A stretch of DNA of 64,000 nucleotides from positions 676,161 to 740,160 of the forward strand of contig NZ_CANMDB010000001.1 in the NCBI RefSeq assembly GCF_947496515.1, in the 5' to 3' direction. Within the stretch, counting starts at the first letter, position 1. The number at the start of each line of letters is the position of its first letter. Source of the DNA: an uncultured Roseobacter sp. Its GTDB lineage: Bacteria > Pseudomonadota > Alphaproteobacteria > Rhodobacterales > Rhodobacteraceae. The notes under the pieces are model-generated. The model searched no databases. It was not told the origin of the DNA and saw only the letters and a list, made by a program, of their open reading frames with translations. Shown here piece by piece: positions 26,524-35,197 of this stretch. A program made the translations under genes and the position numbers.

Positions 26524-27274
26524 CTGGGTGCCGTTACGAGCAGAGCTTTCTGCAGCGCGCGCGGCACATATGCCTGTTCCGCTTTGGTGGCGTGATGACG
26601 ATGCGGTGACGCGGACGCCCGCACTGGAGCGGCTGAGCGGGATGGCCGAGAGCCTTGGCATGACGGTGCATCTGGCGGTGATCCCGGCACTGGCGGAGCC
26701 TGATCTTGCCCAGGCCATCGCCGACACGCCGATGCTGGTGCCGATGGTGCACGGCTGGCGACACGTCAACCACGCCGCAGCAGGCGAAAAGAAAGCCGAA
26801 TTCGGGGCAGCGCGCGCGAGCGCTGCGGAGGAGTTGCGCGCCGGGCTGGAGAGATTGCGCAGCCTTTTCGGTCCGCGACTTCTGCCAGCTTTCGTGGCCC
26901 CCTGGAACCGGCTAGACCCAGCGTATTATCCCGCGCTCGCGGCTGCCGGTCACCGCGCCGTCTCGACCTTTACCGCGCGGCGTGCACCTGAGGCGGCGCC
27001 GGGCTTGACGCAGATCAATACCCACATCGATCCCATTGACTGGCGCGGGAGCCGTGATCTTGCGCCGCCGGAGTGGATCATTGCGCAGACCGTCGCCAGA
27101 TTGCGCGCGCGCAGGCACGGCACCGAAGACAGCACCGAGCCGCTGGGCTATCTGACGCATCATCTGATCCACAGCGAGGCGATCTGGTCCTTTTCCCACG
27201 CGTTTCTGGCAGAGATGCGCGCGGGTGGGGCCATCCCCGTCGACCTGACCACGTTCCTGAAGGAGACACCATGA
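26513..27274 (+). CDS. Polysaccharide deacetylase-like protein
   Basis: 253 residues from a GTG start. VPLWWRDDDAV supplies the Asp residues of the NodB-like metal site and PMVHGWRHVNH the His; FVAPWNRLDP is the usual mid-domain motif and THHLIHSEAIWSF the C-terminal one. Such enzymes deacetylate N-acetyl sugars of envelope glycans or are related hydrolases. No signal peptide, so it probably acts on a cytoplasmic or lipid-linked intermediate. Confidence 0.82.
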   Translation: MQINWVPLRAELSAARAAHMPVPLWWRDDDAVTRTPALERLSGMAESLGMTVHLAVIPALAEPDLAQAIADTPMLVPMVHGWRHVNHAAAGEKKAEFGAARASAAEELRAGLERLRSLFGPRLLPAFVAPWNRLDPAYYPALAAAGHRAVSTFTARRAPEAAPGLTQINTHIDPIDWRGSRDLAPPEWIIAQTVARLRARRHGTEDSTEPLGYLTHHLIHSEAIWSFSHAFLAEMRAGGAIPVDLTTFLKETP

Positions 27275-27750
27275 GCCGTCTTGAATCCATGCGCCGCAGG
27301 CTCACCGCTCAGATTGACGGGCTGAACTGGGCGGCCAAGGCGACAGCCGGGCTCACCGGCGATGTGCTGGAGATGGGTCTTGGCAACGGGCGGACCTATG
27401 ATCATTTGCGCGAACGCATGCCCGATCGCAGGATCTGGGTCATCGACAGGCAGTTGAGGGCACACCCCGACTGCATCCCGCCCGAGCGGGACTTTCTGGA
27501 GGGTGAGGCCGACGCGATGTTGACCGACCTTGCCCGCCGCAGTGCGCGCATGGTGCTGACGCATTACGACTTCGGGATCGGCGTTCCGGAAGATGACGCC
27601 GCTGAGGCGCTCCGGCTGTCTGCCCTGATCGCACCCGTGATGGTGCCAGGCGGGCTGGTTGTCACACAGCAGGCGATGACCGGCTTTACGCAGATCCCCG
27701 GACCGGAGAGCATCGCGCAGGGCAGATACTTTTTTTACCGCGCGGGTTGA
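27271..27750 (+). CDS. Class I SAM-dependent methyltransferase-like protein
   Basis: 159 residues, small for the family. The SAM-binding glycine loop VLEMGLGNGRTYDHLRERM is followed by RRIWVIDRQLRAHP with the acidic strand-2 region and MVLTHYDFGIG; C-terminal PGGLVVTQQAM. AAGGAG lies upstream and the ATG overlaps the previous stop (ATGA). It closes the glycan operon; a methylated sugar or lipid product is a guess. Confidence 0.78.
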   Translation: MSRLESMRRRLTAQIDGLNWAAKATAGLTGDVLEMGLGNGRTYDHLRERMPDRRIWVIDRQLRAHPDCIPPERDFLEGEADAMLTDLARRSARMVLTHYDFGIGVPEDDAAEALRLSALIAPVMVPGGLVVTQQAMTGFTQIPGPESIAQGRYFFYRAG

Positions 27751-27812
27751 ATTGCAGGGAACAAACATCCCGTCATGCGCGTTCGCCTCCGACATAAATG
27801 GAAGGAAAGACC

Positions 27813-27932
27813 ATGTTGAGAATTATTGCCCTGACCACTGTACTGACCGCACTGGCCGCCTGTGAGACCACCAAAGGCGTAGGCCGCGACGTGCAGGACG
27901 CAGGCCAAGCGCTGGAAAACGCGGTCGAATAA
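27813..27932 (+). CDS. Entericidin-like microlipoprotein, copy 1
   Basis: 39 residues, MLRIIALTTVLTALAAC with a lipobox (LAAC, Cys17), followed by ETTKGVGRDVQDAGQALENAVE. This is the EcnA/EcnB entericidin pattern of a tiny membrane lipoprotein linked in enterics to programmed lysis. GGAAGGAAA lies upstream of the ATG. A strong terminator follows, so it is its own transcription unit from the second copy 120 bp downstream. Confidence 0.8.
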   Translation: MLRIIALTTVLTALAACETTKGVGRDVQDAGQALENAVE

Positions 27933-27956
27933 AACACCACTGGCCCGATGGTGGAA

Positions 27957-27985
27957 AGGGGTAGCTTGGCGCTGCCCCTTTTTTT
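27957..27985 (+). terminator. Intrinsic terminator after entericidin copy 1
   Basis: Nine-pair stem AGGGGTAGC / GCTGCCCCT (one G-U) with loop TTGGC, followed directly by a run of seven T. It is the clearest Rho-independent terminator in the window. Confidence 0.85.
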
Positions 27986-28051
27986 CGTGGACCGACGCAT
28001 CGTTGTTTGGATAGATGTGGCACCTGAACCTACTCCGGAAGGATGCCAACG

Positions 28052-28168
28052 ATGATGAAGCTGACCCTTGCCCTTGCAGCTGTACTTGCGCTCGCCGCCT
28101 GCGAGACCACCAAAGGCTTGGGTCGGGATATTGAAAGCGCGGGTCAGGCCTTGGACAACGCGATCTAG
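28052..28168 (+). CDS. Entericidin-like microlipoprotein, copy 2
   Basis: 38 residues, MMKLTLALAAVLALAAC then ETTKGLGRDIESAGQALDNAI. The lipobox and the C-ETTKG-x-GRD core are shared with copy 1, so the pair is a tandem duplication. AAGGA lies 8 nt before the ATG; the second Met is an alternative start. In enterics one member is toxin-like and the other antidote-like; whether that holds here is unknown. Confidence 0.8.
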   Translation: MMKLTLALAAVLALAACETTKGLGRDIESAGQALDNAI

Positions 28169-28830
28169 CGCCAACCTCGAATCCGGTTCCTGATCGGCTG
28201 AGCATTCATTGCTTTCGTCCAGCCCGCTGTACCGTGCGCTCAATCACGCCTTTCTTGAAGTGATGCCGAGCGCGGCCTGCGGTGTACTGAAGACGATGCG
28301 GAACCGCGCCGAAAAACGGGTGGTCGTGTCATGAGCGCTGAGCCCTTCAGGGTGCTGGCATTATCGCCGCTGGCAAAGACGCAGGTACCGGCCCTTTTGT
28401 CGCCGCCCGATACCGTGATGCCCTCCGCTCCGCAGGTCGCACGGTCGTCCAGCGTCCCCGGCAGATCACCTGCGCCATCGGTGCCCATGATCACCGCTTT
28501 GACGCTGGGTGTCGATCCCACGTGCTCGTCATAAGTCGTTCAAAGGGGCCACCGGCCGTCAACCGTGCGTCGATCCGGCTTGCAGCCGCTCTGGTCATCC
28601 GTAAATCCTCGCCCAGCTTGCCAGCAATGTTGGTATCGCGCTGAGTGTCACTGGCGCTTTCGTCGTCATCGAGCTGCCATCGAGACCGCTGTGGTTGTCG
28701 TGGTGATGCTTGACGGTAAAAATAAGGCCTCGCAGTACATCGTCAGTGACACATTCCGCAGCCCCCGTCTCCGCCGATCTTATCGGAACTGTCTGACCTC
28801 GTGTCATCCGCACGATCCGCGCCACGGGTC
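28169..28830. other. Intergenic region, possible decayed coding sequence
   Basis: 662 bp without a supported gene. On the minus strand two offset reading frames (about 28834-28595 and 28521-28240) have protein-like stretches but no ribosome site, separated by stops. This could be a degraded gene. No terminator or repeat was recognised. Confidence 0.4.
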
Positions 28831-29286
28831 TCAAAGATCGGCGTTACTCTCGAGGCTGAGTCGATAGCCCGTCGGGATCTTGCCGCGCAACCAATCTTCA
28901 TAGAGCGGGCCGAACCGCGATAGCAGTTCCAGCCGGTCGGGCCGGTCCACGATCCAGTAGACGCCGACACCGCTGCCGCGTGCGCCTATGACAGGGTTGA
29001 AGTACGCGCAGCCCAGATAGGTGCCGCCCGCGTCCCGCAGGATCCAGGCAAAGGAGCGCCGCGCCGTGAACTCGCGGTGATGCCAATGCAGATCGGTTTC
29101 ATTGTCAGCCAGTGTCAGGCCGTCGGGCCACTGCGGATCAAAGAGCCCCTTTAGCACAGCGGCAGAACGGGTCACCTCGGCAAAGTCCTCTTCGACGTCG
29201 CCGGCGGTCAGCATCGACAGGCGGAACGCGCCCAGCTGCGCGGTTTCGGGGAAATCAGACCCGGCGAAATCGGGATGCGGGATCAT
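28831..29286 (-). CDS. GNAT-like N-acetyltransferase
   Basis: 151 residues. The C-terminal half (RRSFAWILRDAGGTYLGCAYFNPV, then GSGVGVYWIVDRP) resembles the beta4-beta5 core of GNAT folds, though the usual Q/R-x-x-G-x-G/A acetyl-CoA loop is not clear. The ATG overlaps the stop of the 2OG oxygenase gene (ATGA), so it is the second gene of that operon. Substrate unknown. Confidence 0.6.
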   Translation of the reverse strand: MIPHPDFAGSDFPETAQLGAFRLSMLTAGDVEEDFAEVTRSAAVLKGLFDPQWPDGLTLADNETDLHWHHREFTARRSFAWILRDAGGTYLGCAYFNPVIGARGSGVGVYWIVDRPDRLELLSRFGPLYEDWLRGKIPTGYRLSLESNADL

Positions 29287-30347
29287 TCTGCAGCCGGTTT
29301 CGCCTCCCGTTTGAAGGGGTTTTCCTCGGGAACATCATAGTCGAGCGTCAACGCCCCCTTCTCCCGCGCGTCGGCCATGTAGCGAAAGGCATTCACGGAC
29401 ATGCGCATCAGGTGCTCGCCCGCCTTCAACGGCGGGTATTTGGCGATGGTCTCGGGTGTGCGGAACTTTTCCAGCGGCTCGACCACGGCGTGGTAGTCAA
29501 GGCCGAAGAAAAGCGGAAAGGAATATCGCTCGCGCCCGATGTTGTTGACCCGGTGCTGGGTCGATTTGAACTGCCCCCCGGACCATGTCTCGAAGATGTC
29601 GCCGATATTGACAATGAAACAGCCCGGAATGGGCGGCGCCTCGATCCAGACGTCTTCCGCGTTCATGACCTGCAAGCCCGGACCGCCCTGCAGCAGGATG
29701 GTGAAACACTCGAAATCCGAGTGGGCCGCGATGCCCACCAGATCCTTGGTCGCGTCCATGTCGTTTTCCAGATAGCGCAGCAGGCGCAGTTGCGACGTCG
29801 GGTTGGTGATGTGCCGGGTCAGCGCTTCGGGATCGACCCCAAGCTCCAGCGCCAGCGCATCCAGCAGCTCTAGCCCAAGGGTAAAGATGGCGTCGTAGTA
29901 AGCGGAGACATCCTCGCGCCACCCTGGCAGATCCGGCCAGATGTTCGGGCCGGTCATGCGCCAACCGGCCAGATAATCCGGGTGATCGGCAGGCGCCTCA
30001 AAGGACATATCCCACGCCTCGTTGAAATTGATCTGCCGGGGGAAGCTGCTGCCGTTCTCTTCAAAAGGGACGTAGCCGCGGTGGTGCGTAGTGAAGCCCG
30101 ACCAGTATTTCATCTTGTAGCTACGGGGCTGTTCGTGAAAGGCGCGGCTGGCCGCGGCCACGCCGTCGATGATCGCCTGAGGCACGCCGTGATTGGTGAT
30201 ATAGAAAAATCCGGAGGTGCGCGCCGCCTCACCGAGGGCACGCGCGACCTCGGCCTTGTCTTCGGCAACGCCTGTGCGCAGACCGCCAAGGTCGATCACC
30301 GGCAGATTGGCTTCCTCGATGGTAATGGCGGTCAGGTCGGTATCCAT
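29283..30347 (-). CDS. 2-oxoglutarate/Fe(II)-dependent oxygenase (isopenicillin N synthase family)
   Basis: 354 residues. N-terminal DIOX_N part starts NLPVIDLGGL; the iron triad is His209-x-Asp211 (IAAHSDFECF) and His265 (STQHRVNN), with Arg274-Tyr-Ser276 for 2-oxoglutarate. Start at 30347 has GAGAGGA upstream; a longer frame adds 23 residues without support. Bacterial members hydroxylate or open small molecules. It is divergent from a Pot-type ABC importer, suggesting action on the imported compound. Confidence 0.9.
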   Translation of the reverse strand: MDTDLTAITIEEANLPVIDLGGLRTGVAEDKAEVARALGEAARTSGFFYITNHGVPQAIIDGVAAASRAFHEQPRSYKMKYWSGFTTHHRGYVPFEENGSSFPRQINFNEAWDMSFEAPADHPDYLAGWRMTGPNIWPDLPGWREDVSAYYDAIFTLGLELLDALALELGVDPEALTRHITNPTSQLRLLRYLENDMDATKDLVGIAAHSDFECFTILLQGGPGLQVMNAEDVWIEAPPIPGCFIVNIGDIFETWSGGQFKSTQHRVNNIGRERYSFPLFFGLDYHAVVEPLEKFRTPETIAKYPPLKAGEHLMRMSVNAFRYMADAREKGALTLDYDVPEENPFKREAKPAAE

Positions 30348-30631
30348 GGTGATCCTCTCAAGCGTTCGGGTGTGGTGCCCCATGATGAGACGCAGGGCTG
30401 CAGCACTGGCAAGCACCGCAGCAGCGTGGGCGCGTCACCGGCGTGACTGCCCAAAAACTATCCGCGTGCCGTCATTCCGTGATGAAAAATTAACCTTTTC
30501 TGAAAACCTGCACGCGTTGCCGGTGGATTATTTGACAGGTCGAGGACGCGCTCCGCCCAATGGATAAAAGCGCGCGTGCGGGTCTGGGGTCTGCGCGGAG
30601 CTGTCAATAACACAGATGAGAGGGGAGTTTC

Positions 30632-31717
30632 ATGACCAAGATCAATCGTCGTTCCTTGTTGAAGTCGACCGCCAGCGTAGGTGGCATGGCGCTTGCGGGC
30701 AGCGTGCTCGGAACGCCGCTGATTGCGCAGAGCCGCAGCCTCAAGGTGGGTTCCTACGGGGGGTATTTCGAGGACAGCTTCAAATCCTTCGTCTATCCTG
30801 CCTTCACCGAGGCAACGGGCATCACCGTCGAAAGCGTCACGCAGCCCAACTCCACCGACTGGCTCGTGACCATGCAGCAGGCCACGCGGGCGGGCAATGT
30901 GCCTGCGGACATCTCGCTCTATTCCCGGGATTCGCTGATCAAGGCGTCACGGATCGGGGGGCTCTTGGCGCCTCTGGATGCCAGCCAAATGAAGGCCACC
31001 GAGAACCTGGACGGCTATTTCCGCTTTGAGGACAGCAGCGGGCTGATCGGCGTGGGTGCTATGTCCTGGTTTACCTCCATGGTCGTGAATACCGACTACG
31101 TCGATACACCACCCGAAAGCTGGGCGGATTTCTGGAACAGCGAGCAGTATGAAGCGAGCCTGGGGATCTCCAAGCTCTACAACTCGCATTTCCTCGACAT
31201 CGTGGCCGCGACCTTCTTTGACGGGCAGGAGACCTTTGCCACCAATGATGGCATCGTGGCGCTGGTCGAAAAGGCGCGCGAGCTGAAGCCCAACACGGCC
31301 CTTTGGTGGTCGGCGGAGAGCCAGATGGAGCAATCCATCAAGAACGGCGACGTGATCGGCGGCATGTATTATCATGACGTGTCGCAGCTAATGGCTGCCG
31401 AAGGGTTCCCGATCCTGTCGCATTTCCCCAAGGAGGGGAACCCGCAAGACTATGGCTCGTGGTGTTTGTCGGCGATCTCGGACAAGGCGGCAGAGGCGCA
31501 GGAATTCATTAACTTCTCCTCCGATCCCGCAACGCAGGCGCTGATGTCGCGCCAGATTGGCACCGCGCCGTTGGTGGACAGATCCAAGACCGATCTGACG
31601 GAGGAGGAGTTCGCCGCTGTTTCGGGCACACCGTCGATCCAGCCCGCTTATGAGGCCTATCTGGATAACGAGACCTTTATCAAGGAGACCTGGGACACGA
31701 TGCTGGGCACCAGTTGA
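30632..31717 (+). CDS. ABC transporter substrate-binding protein, PotD-like
   Basis: 361 residues. The N-terminus MTKINRRSLLKSTASVGG is a twin-arginine-type signal (RRSLLK) and the mature protein has LKVGSYGGYFEDSFKSFVYP, PADISLYSRDSL and YYHDVSQLMAAEG, typical of the spermidine/putrescine-type (group D) binding proteins. Start has AGAGGGGAG upstream. First gene of a binding protein-ATPase-two permease operon. Ligand could be a polyamine, opine or related cation. Confidence 0.9.
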   Translation: MTKINRRSLLKSTASVGGMALAGSVLGTPLIAQSRSLKVGSYGGYFEDSFKSFVYPAFTEATGITVESVTQPNSTDWLVTMQQATRAGNVPADISLYSRDSLIKASRIGGLLAPLDASQMKATENLDGYFRFEDSSGLIGVGAMSWFTSMVVNTDYVDTPPESWADFWNSEQYEASLGISKLYNSHFLDIVAATFFDGQETFATNDGIVALVEKARELKPNTALWWSAESQMEQSIKNGDVIGGMYYHDVSQLMAAEGFPILSHFPKEGNPQDYGSWCLSAISDKAAEAQEFINFSSDPATQALMSRQIGTAPLVDRSKTDLTEEEFAAVSGTPSIQPAYEAYLDNETFIKETWDTMLGTS

Positions 31718-31722
31718 GCGGG

Positions 31723-32793
31723 ATGCGCGATCTGGTTCTATCGGGCATCCGCAAGGACTATGGCCGGGTCCGCGCCGTCGACAGTGTGGATCTGCGGCTG
31801 GCCGAGGGCCAGTTGACGGCGCTCCTCGGTCCGTCGGGCTGCGGCAAGACTACGCTTTTGCGCATGATCGCCGGGCTTGAGACACCATCGGCGGGGCGGA
31901 TCCTGCTGGGGGCGGATAACCTGACAGACAGACCCGCGCACAAGCGCAAGTTCGGCATGGTGTTTCAGAACTTCGCCCTCTTTCCCCATCTGACGGTGCG
32001 CGACAACGTCTGCTATGCGCTCAGCATAGACGGTGTGCCGCGCGCCAAGGCGCACGCACGGGCCGAAGAGTTGCTGGCGCTGGTACAGCTGGAGGGTTTC
32101 GGCGACAGGCGCATCGGCGCGCTCTCCGGCGGTCAGCGGCAGCGGGTGGCCATTGCCCGCGCGCTGGCGCAGGAGCCCGAGGTCTTCCTGCTGGATGAGC
32201 CGATGTCCGCGCTTGACGCCAATCTGCGCGAGACCATGCAGGTAGAGCTGCGGATGCTGCAGCAACGGCTGGGCATCACCACCGTTGTGGTCACCCATGA
32301 TCAGCGCGAGGCCATGACCATGGCCGACCGGATCGTTGTGATGTCAGACGGGCTGGTGGAGCAGATCGGCACCCCGCAAGAGATCTATCACCAACCGCAG
32401 AACGCCTTTGTCGCTGATTTCATCGGGCGGGCGAATTTCTTTGACGGGGTGGCGCGTGAGGGCTCTATCGACGTCGCGGGGCTCAGCCTTCGGGCCCAGC
32501 CCTTGAATTTCACGCCGGGGGCGCCCGTCCGCGTGGCCATTCGGCCAGAACGGGTGCAGCTGGGTGAAAGCCTGCCCGACGGGAACCGCATCCCCGCGGA
32601 GGTCGTGTTCCTGCGCGATGTGGGCGCCACACGCGACATTCATCTGGCCACGCCGCTGGGCACCATCATTGCCGAGGAAGCCATTGGCACAGGGGCAAGA
32701 CGTCTCGATCTGGGCACCCGGGTCGAGGTAAATCTGCCGCCCGAGGCACTCCACGTCTTCCCCGCCGCAACCCATGTCCCGCAGGCCGCATGA
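31723..32793 (+). CDS. ABC transporter ATP-binding protein, PotA-like
   Basis: 356 residues. Walker A GPSGCGKTT, Q-loop FQNFALFPHL, signature LSGGQRQR, Walker B VFLLDEPMSALD and switch His in VVTHDQ are all present. A C-terminal TOBE domain (VRVAIRPERVQLG) marks the PotA/FbpC/MalK group. ATG at 31723 is preferred; a TTG at 31714 would overlap the binding-protein stop. Confidence 0.92.
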   Translation: MRDLVLSGIRKDYGRVRAVDSVDLRLAEGQLTALLGPSGCGKTTLLRMIAGLETPSAGRILLGADNLTDRPAHKRKFGMVFQNFALFPHLTVRDNVCYALSIDGVPRAKAHARAEELLALVQLEGFGDRRIGALSGGQRQRVAIARALAQEPEVFLLDEPMSALDANLRETMQVELRMLQQRLGITTVVVTHDQREAMTMADRIVVMSDGLVEQIGTPQEIYHQPQNAFVADFIGRANFFDGVAREGSIDVAGLSLRAQPLNFTPGAPVRVAIRPERVQLGESLPDGNRIPAEVVFLRDVGATRDIHLATPLGTIIAEEAIGTGARRLDLGTRVEVNLPPEALHVFPAATHVPQAA

Positions 32794-33761
32794 GCGCAAT
32801 CGAGGACACATCGGCCCTGCCGGCAGAGGCACCAACCCGCAGGCTGCCGTCCCCCCGCATGCTGATCCTCTGGGCGCTCATCGTGACCTTTTGTGTGGTG
32901 CCCTTTGGCTTGGTCCTGGCCATTTCCTTCGGTCAGAAGATCGAAGGGGCAGCCTGGGAATGGGCATTCACCGGCGAGAATTATCTGCGGTTCTTCGTGG
33001 GTGCCGACTGGCCCGAGAGCCGCACGACGCTCTATCTCAACCGGCTGTGGTATTCGATTTACTACGCTGTGATCGCGGCCCTGATCGCGGTGCTGACCGC
33101 CTTTCCCTTTGCCTATCTGCTGACGCGGCTGTCGCGCCGCGCCCAAAGTCGCTGGCTGGTGTTTCTGCTGGCCACAATGTCGCTGTCTGAGGTGTTCATC
33201 GTCATGGGTTGGGACATCCTGCTGTCCAACCGCTCCGGCCTGCCCATGGTGCTGCGCGAGACGGGCGTGACCGCCTGGCTCAAGGACGTGGGCTGGTTTG
33301 CGCAGCTGCGTGAGTGGGGGCTGGCCAACCCGCGTGATGTCAAATTCAAGACCTCAATGGTAGCCACCGTGCTGACCATGTCGTATCTGGTGTGGCCCTA
33401 CGCGGTGATCTTGCTCTACCCCGCGCTGTCGCGGCTCGATCAATCCACGGTGGAGGCCGCGCGGACAATGGGCGCGGGCCCCTGGACCGTGATGCGCACG
33501 GTGGTGCTGCCCACGGTACGGCTGCCGCTGGTGGGGACGGTTTTCCTGCTCTTCGTGTTCCTGCTGGGCACCTATGTGTCAGTCACCGTCTTTGCCGATC
33601 CGTCGCAACAGACGCTGGCGATCTCCGTCTACGAGGCCGTGCGCGGCTCGACCCTCAACGCCCCCTTCGGCGCCGCTCAGGCGGTGATCCTGCTGATCAC
33701 CGGCGCGCTTTGCCTGTGGCTCGGTCGGACGCTGGTGGCGCGCACAGGGACACCCGCATGA
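32790..33761 (+). CDS. ABC transporter permease, PotB-like
   Basis: 323 residues with six predicted helices. The EAA loop VEAARTMGAGPWTVMRTVVLPTVRLP is the ATPase contact. N-terminal segment of about 25 residues precedes helix 1. ATGA overlap with the ATPase gene. It pairs with the permease that follows. Confidence 0.9.
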   Translation: MSAIEDTSALPAEAPTRRLPSPRMLILWALIVTFCVVPFGLVLAISFGQKIEGAAWEWAFTGENYLRFFVGADWPESRTTLYLNRLWYSIYYAVIAALIAVLTAFPFAYLLTRLSRRAQSRWLVFLLATMSLSEVFIVMGWDILLSNRSGLPMVLRETGVTAWLKDVGWFAQLREWGLANPRDVKFKTSMVATVLTMSYLVWPYAVILLYPALSRLDQSTVEAARTMGAGPWTVMRTVVLPTVRLPLVGTVFLLFVFLLGTYVSVTVFADPSQQTLAISVYEAVRGSTLNAPFGAAQAVILLITGALCLWLGRTLVARTGTPA

Positions 33762-34555
33762 AGGGGTTGGCGCATCTCTTCATGGGGCTGGCGGCTGTCG
33801 TCGTGCTCCTGCCCATCGTGGTGGTCAGCGCCGCAGCGCTCAACGGCGGTCGCTCCATGCTCTTTCCGCCGCAGGACCCGACGCTGAGCCGGTTTGCGGA
33901 GTTCTTCCTGACCCAACCCGTCTGGCGGGACGCCATGCTGAATTCGGTCCTGATCGCTGCGGGCAGTGCCGCACTCGCGGTGCTGATCGCCTGGCCATTG
34001 GCCTACGGTCTCTGGCGCGAGCAGGGGCGCGGCGCGCAAATCCTCGCGGGGCTGGGCGCCATGCCCTTTGCGCTGCCGCCCATCGTCTTTGGCGTGGGGC
34101 TGGGGTTCTTCTGGGGGTTCTCGGGCGGTCTGGGCTCTCTGTGGACGGGCATCATCAGCCATGCGGTGCTGTTTCTGGCTCTGCCGCTGGTGACCATTTC
34201 CATCGGGTTACAGTCCATCGACCGCGCACATCTGGACGCTGCAGCCACGATGGGCGCCACCGAAGCCACGGCCTTCCGGACCATCATCGCACCACAGATG
34301 CTGCCCTATACCGCCTCGGGGTTCTTCTTCGCCTTCGTGCTCAGCTTCAACGAATTCATCGTGATGTTCTTTGTTTCCAGCTCTGCCTACGCAACCGTCA
34401 CGCTGCAGATCTTCAATTCGCTGCGCAACGGATTTACGCCGACCATGGCGGTCGGGGCGATCACCTTCATCGCAGTCTCGGTCGCCGTCTTTTCACTGGT
34501 GGCCCGCCTCGGCGATCTCCCCCGCCTGATGGGCGCGGATCAAACCAAATCATAG
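33758..34555 (+). CDS. ABC transporter permease, PotC-like
   Basis: 265 residues with six predicted helices and the EAA loop LDAAATMGATEATAFRTIIAPQ. It overlaps the preceding permease gene by ATGA. The pair forms the membrane channel of the Pot-type importer. The next gene, an isochorismatase-like hydrolase, starts 12 nt later, so the operon continues into catabolic genes. Confidence 0.9.
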   Translation: MKGLAHLFMGLAAVVVLLPIVVVSAAALNGGRSMLFPPQDPTLSRFAEFFLTQPVWRDAMLNSVLIAAGSAALAVLIAWPLAYGLWREQGRGAQILAGLGAMPFALPPIVFGVGLGFFWGFSGGLGSLWTGIISHAVLFLALPLVTISIGLQSIDRAHLDAAATMGATEATAFRTIIAPQMLPYTASGFFFAFVLSFNEFIVMFFVSSSAYATVTLQIFNSLRNGFTPTMAVGAITFIAVSVAVFSLVARLGDLPRLMGADQTKS

Positions 34556-34567
34556 AGGGATATTCTC

Positions 34568-35197
34568 ATGCCACGCCAACCCACATTCGTCGGCACCACG
34601 GTGCTTTTGGTCATCGACATTCAGGCCTCCGCTTTCATGGAAGACAACGCTCTGAGCCAGGAGGGCGGCATCCCGCATATGGATGACTATTCCGACCGCA
34701 TGCGCCGCGCACTCACGGTGATCGAAGCCGCCCGCGCTGTCGATATGCCAACCGTCTACATTCAGGAGATCCACCGCCGCGACAACATCGACTACGGGCG
34801 CGAACTCGACGGTTCCGAAGGCATCCACTGCCGCGAAGATCACCCGGGCACTGCCATGCCCAAGGAGATCACAGGCCAGCGGCCCGAGGATTATTTCGTG
34901 CACAAGCGGCGCTATTCGGCGTTCTTCGGCACGGATCTGGAGATCCTGCTGAAAGGGCTGAAAGCCGAAACACTCATCCTCATCGGCGGCATGACGGATG
35001 TCTGCGTGCATTACACCTTTGTTGACGGGCACCAGCACGACTACCACTGCCGGGTGGTGGCGGACAGCGTCGGCGGCACGTCGGTTGCCGCCCATGAGGC
35101 TGCGCTGAACGCCATGGAGTACCTGCAGGAAGGCGCCGTCATGAGCACCCAAGACATGATCGCCGCGATCCGGGGGGGAGCCGAGGCCGCCGCGTGA
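34568..35197 (+). CDS. Isochorismatase-family cysteine hydrolase
   Basis: 209 residues. Catalytic triad in expected places: Asp17 (LLVIDIQ), Lys113 (FVHKRRYSAF) and Cys146 (GGMTDVCVHYTFVDG). The family includes nicotinamidase, biuret, carbamoylsarcosine and ureidoacrylate amidohydrolases. Its place behind an importer suggests hydrolysis of an amide or carbamoyl derivative of the transported compound. A GGGATATTCTC sequence precedes the ATG; the ribosome site is modest. Confidence 0.87.
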   Translation: MPRQPTFVGTTVLLVIDIQASAFMEDNALSQEGGIPHMDDYSDRMRRALTVIEAARAVDMPTVYIQEIHRRDNIDYGRELDGSEGIHCREDHPGTAMPKEITGQRPEDYFVHKRRYSAFFGTDLEILLKGLKAETLILIGGMTDVCVHYTFVDGHQHDYHCRVVADSVGGTSVAAHEAALNAMEYLQEGAVMSTQDMIAAIRGGAEAAA

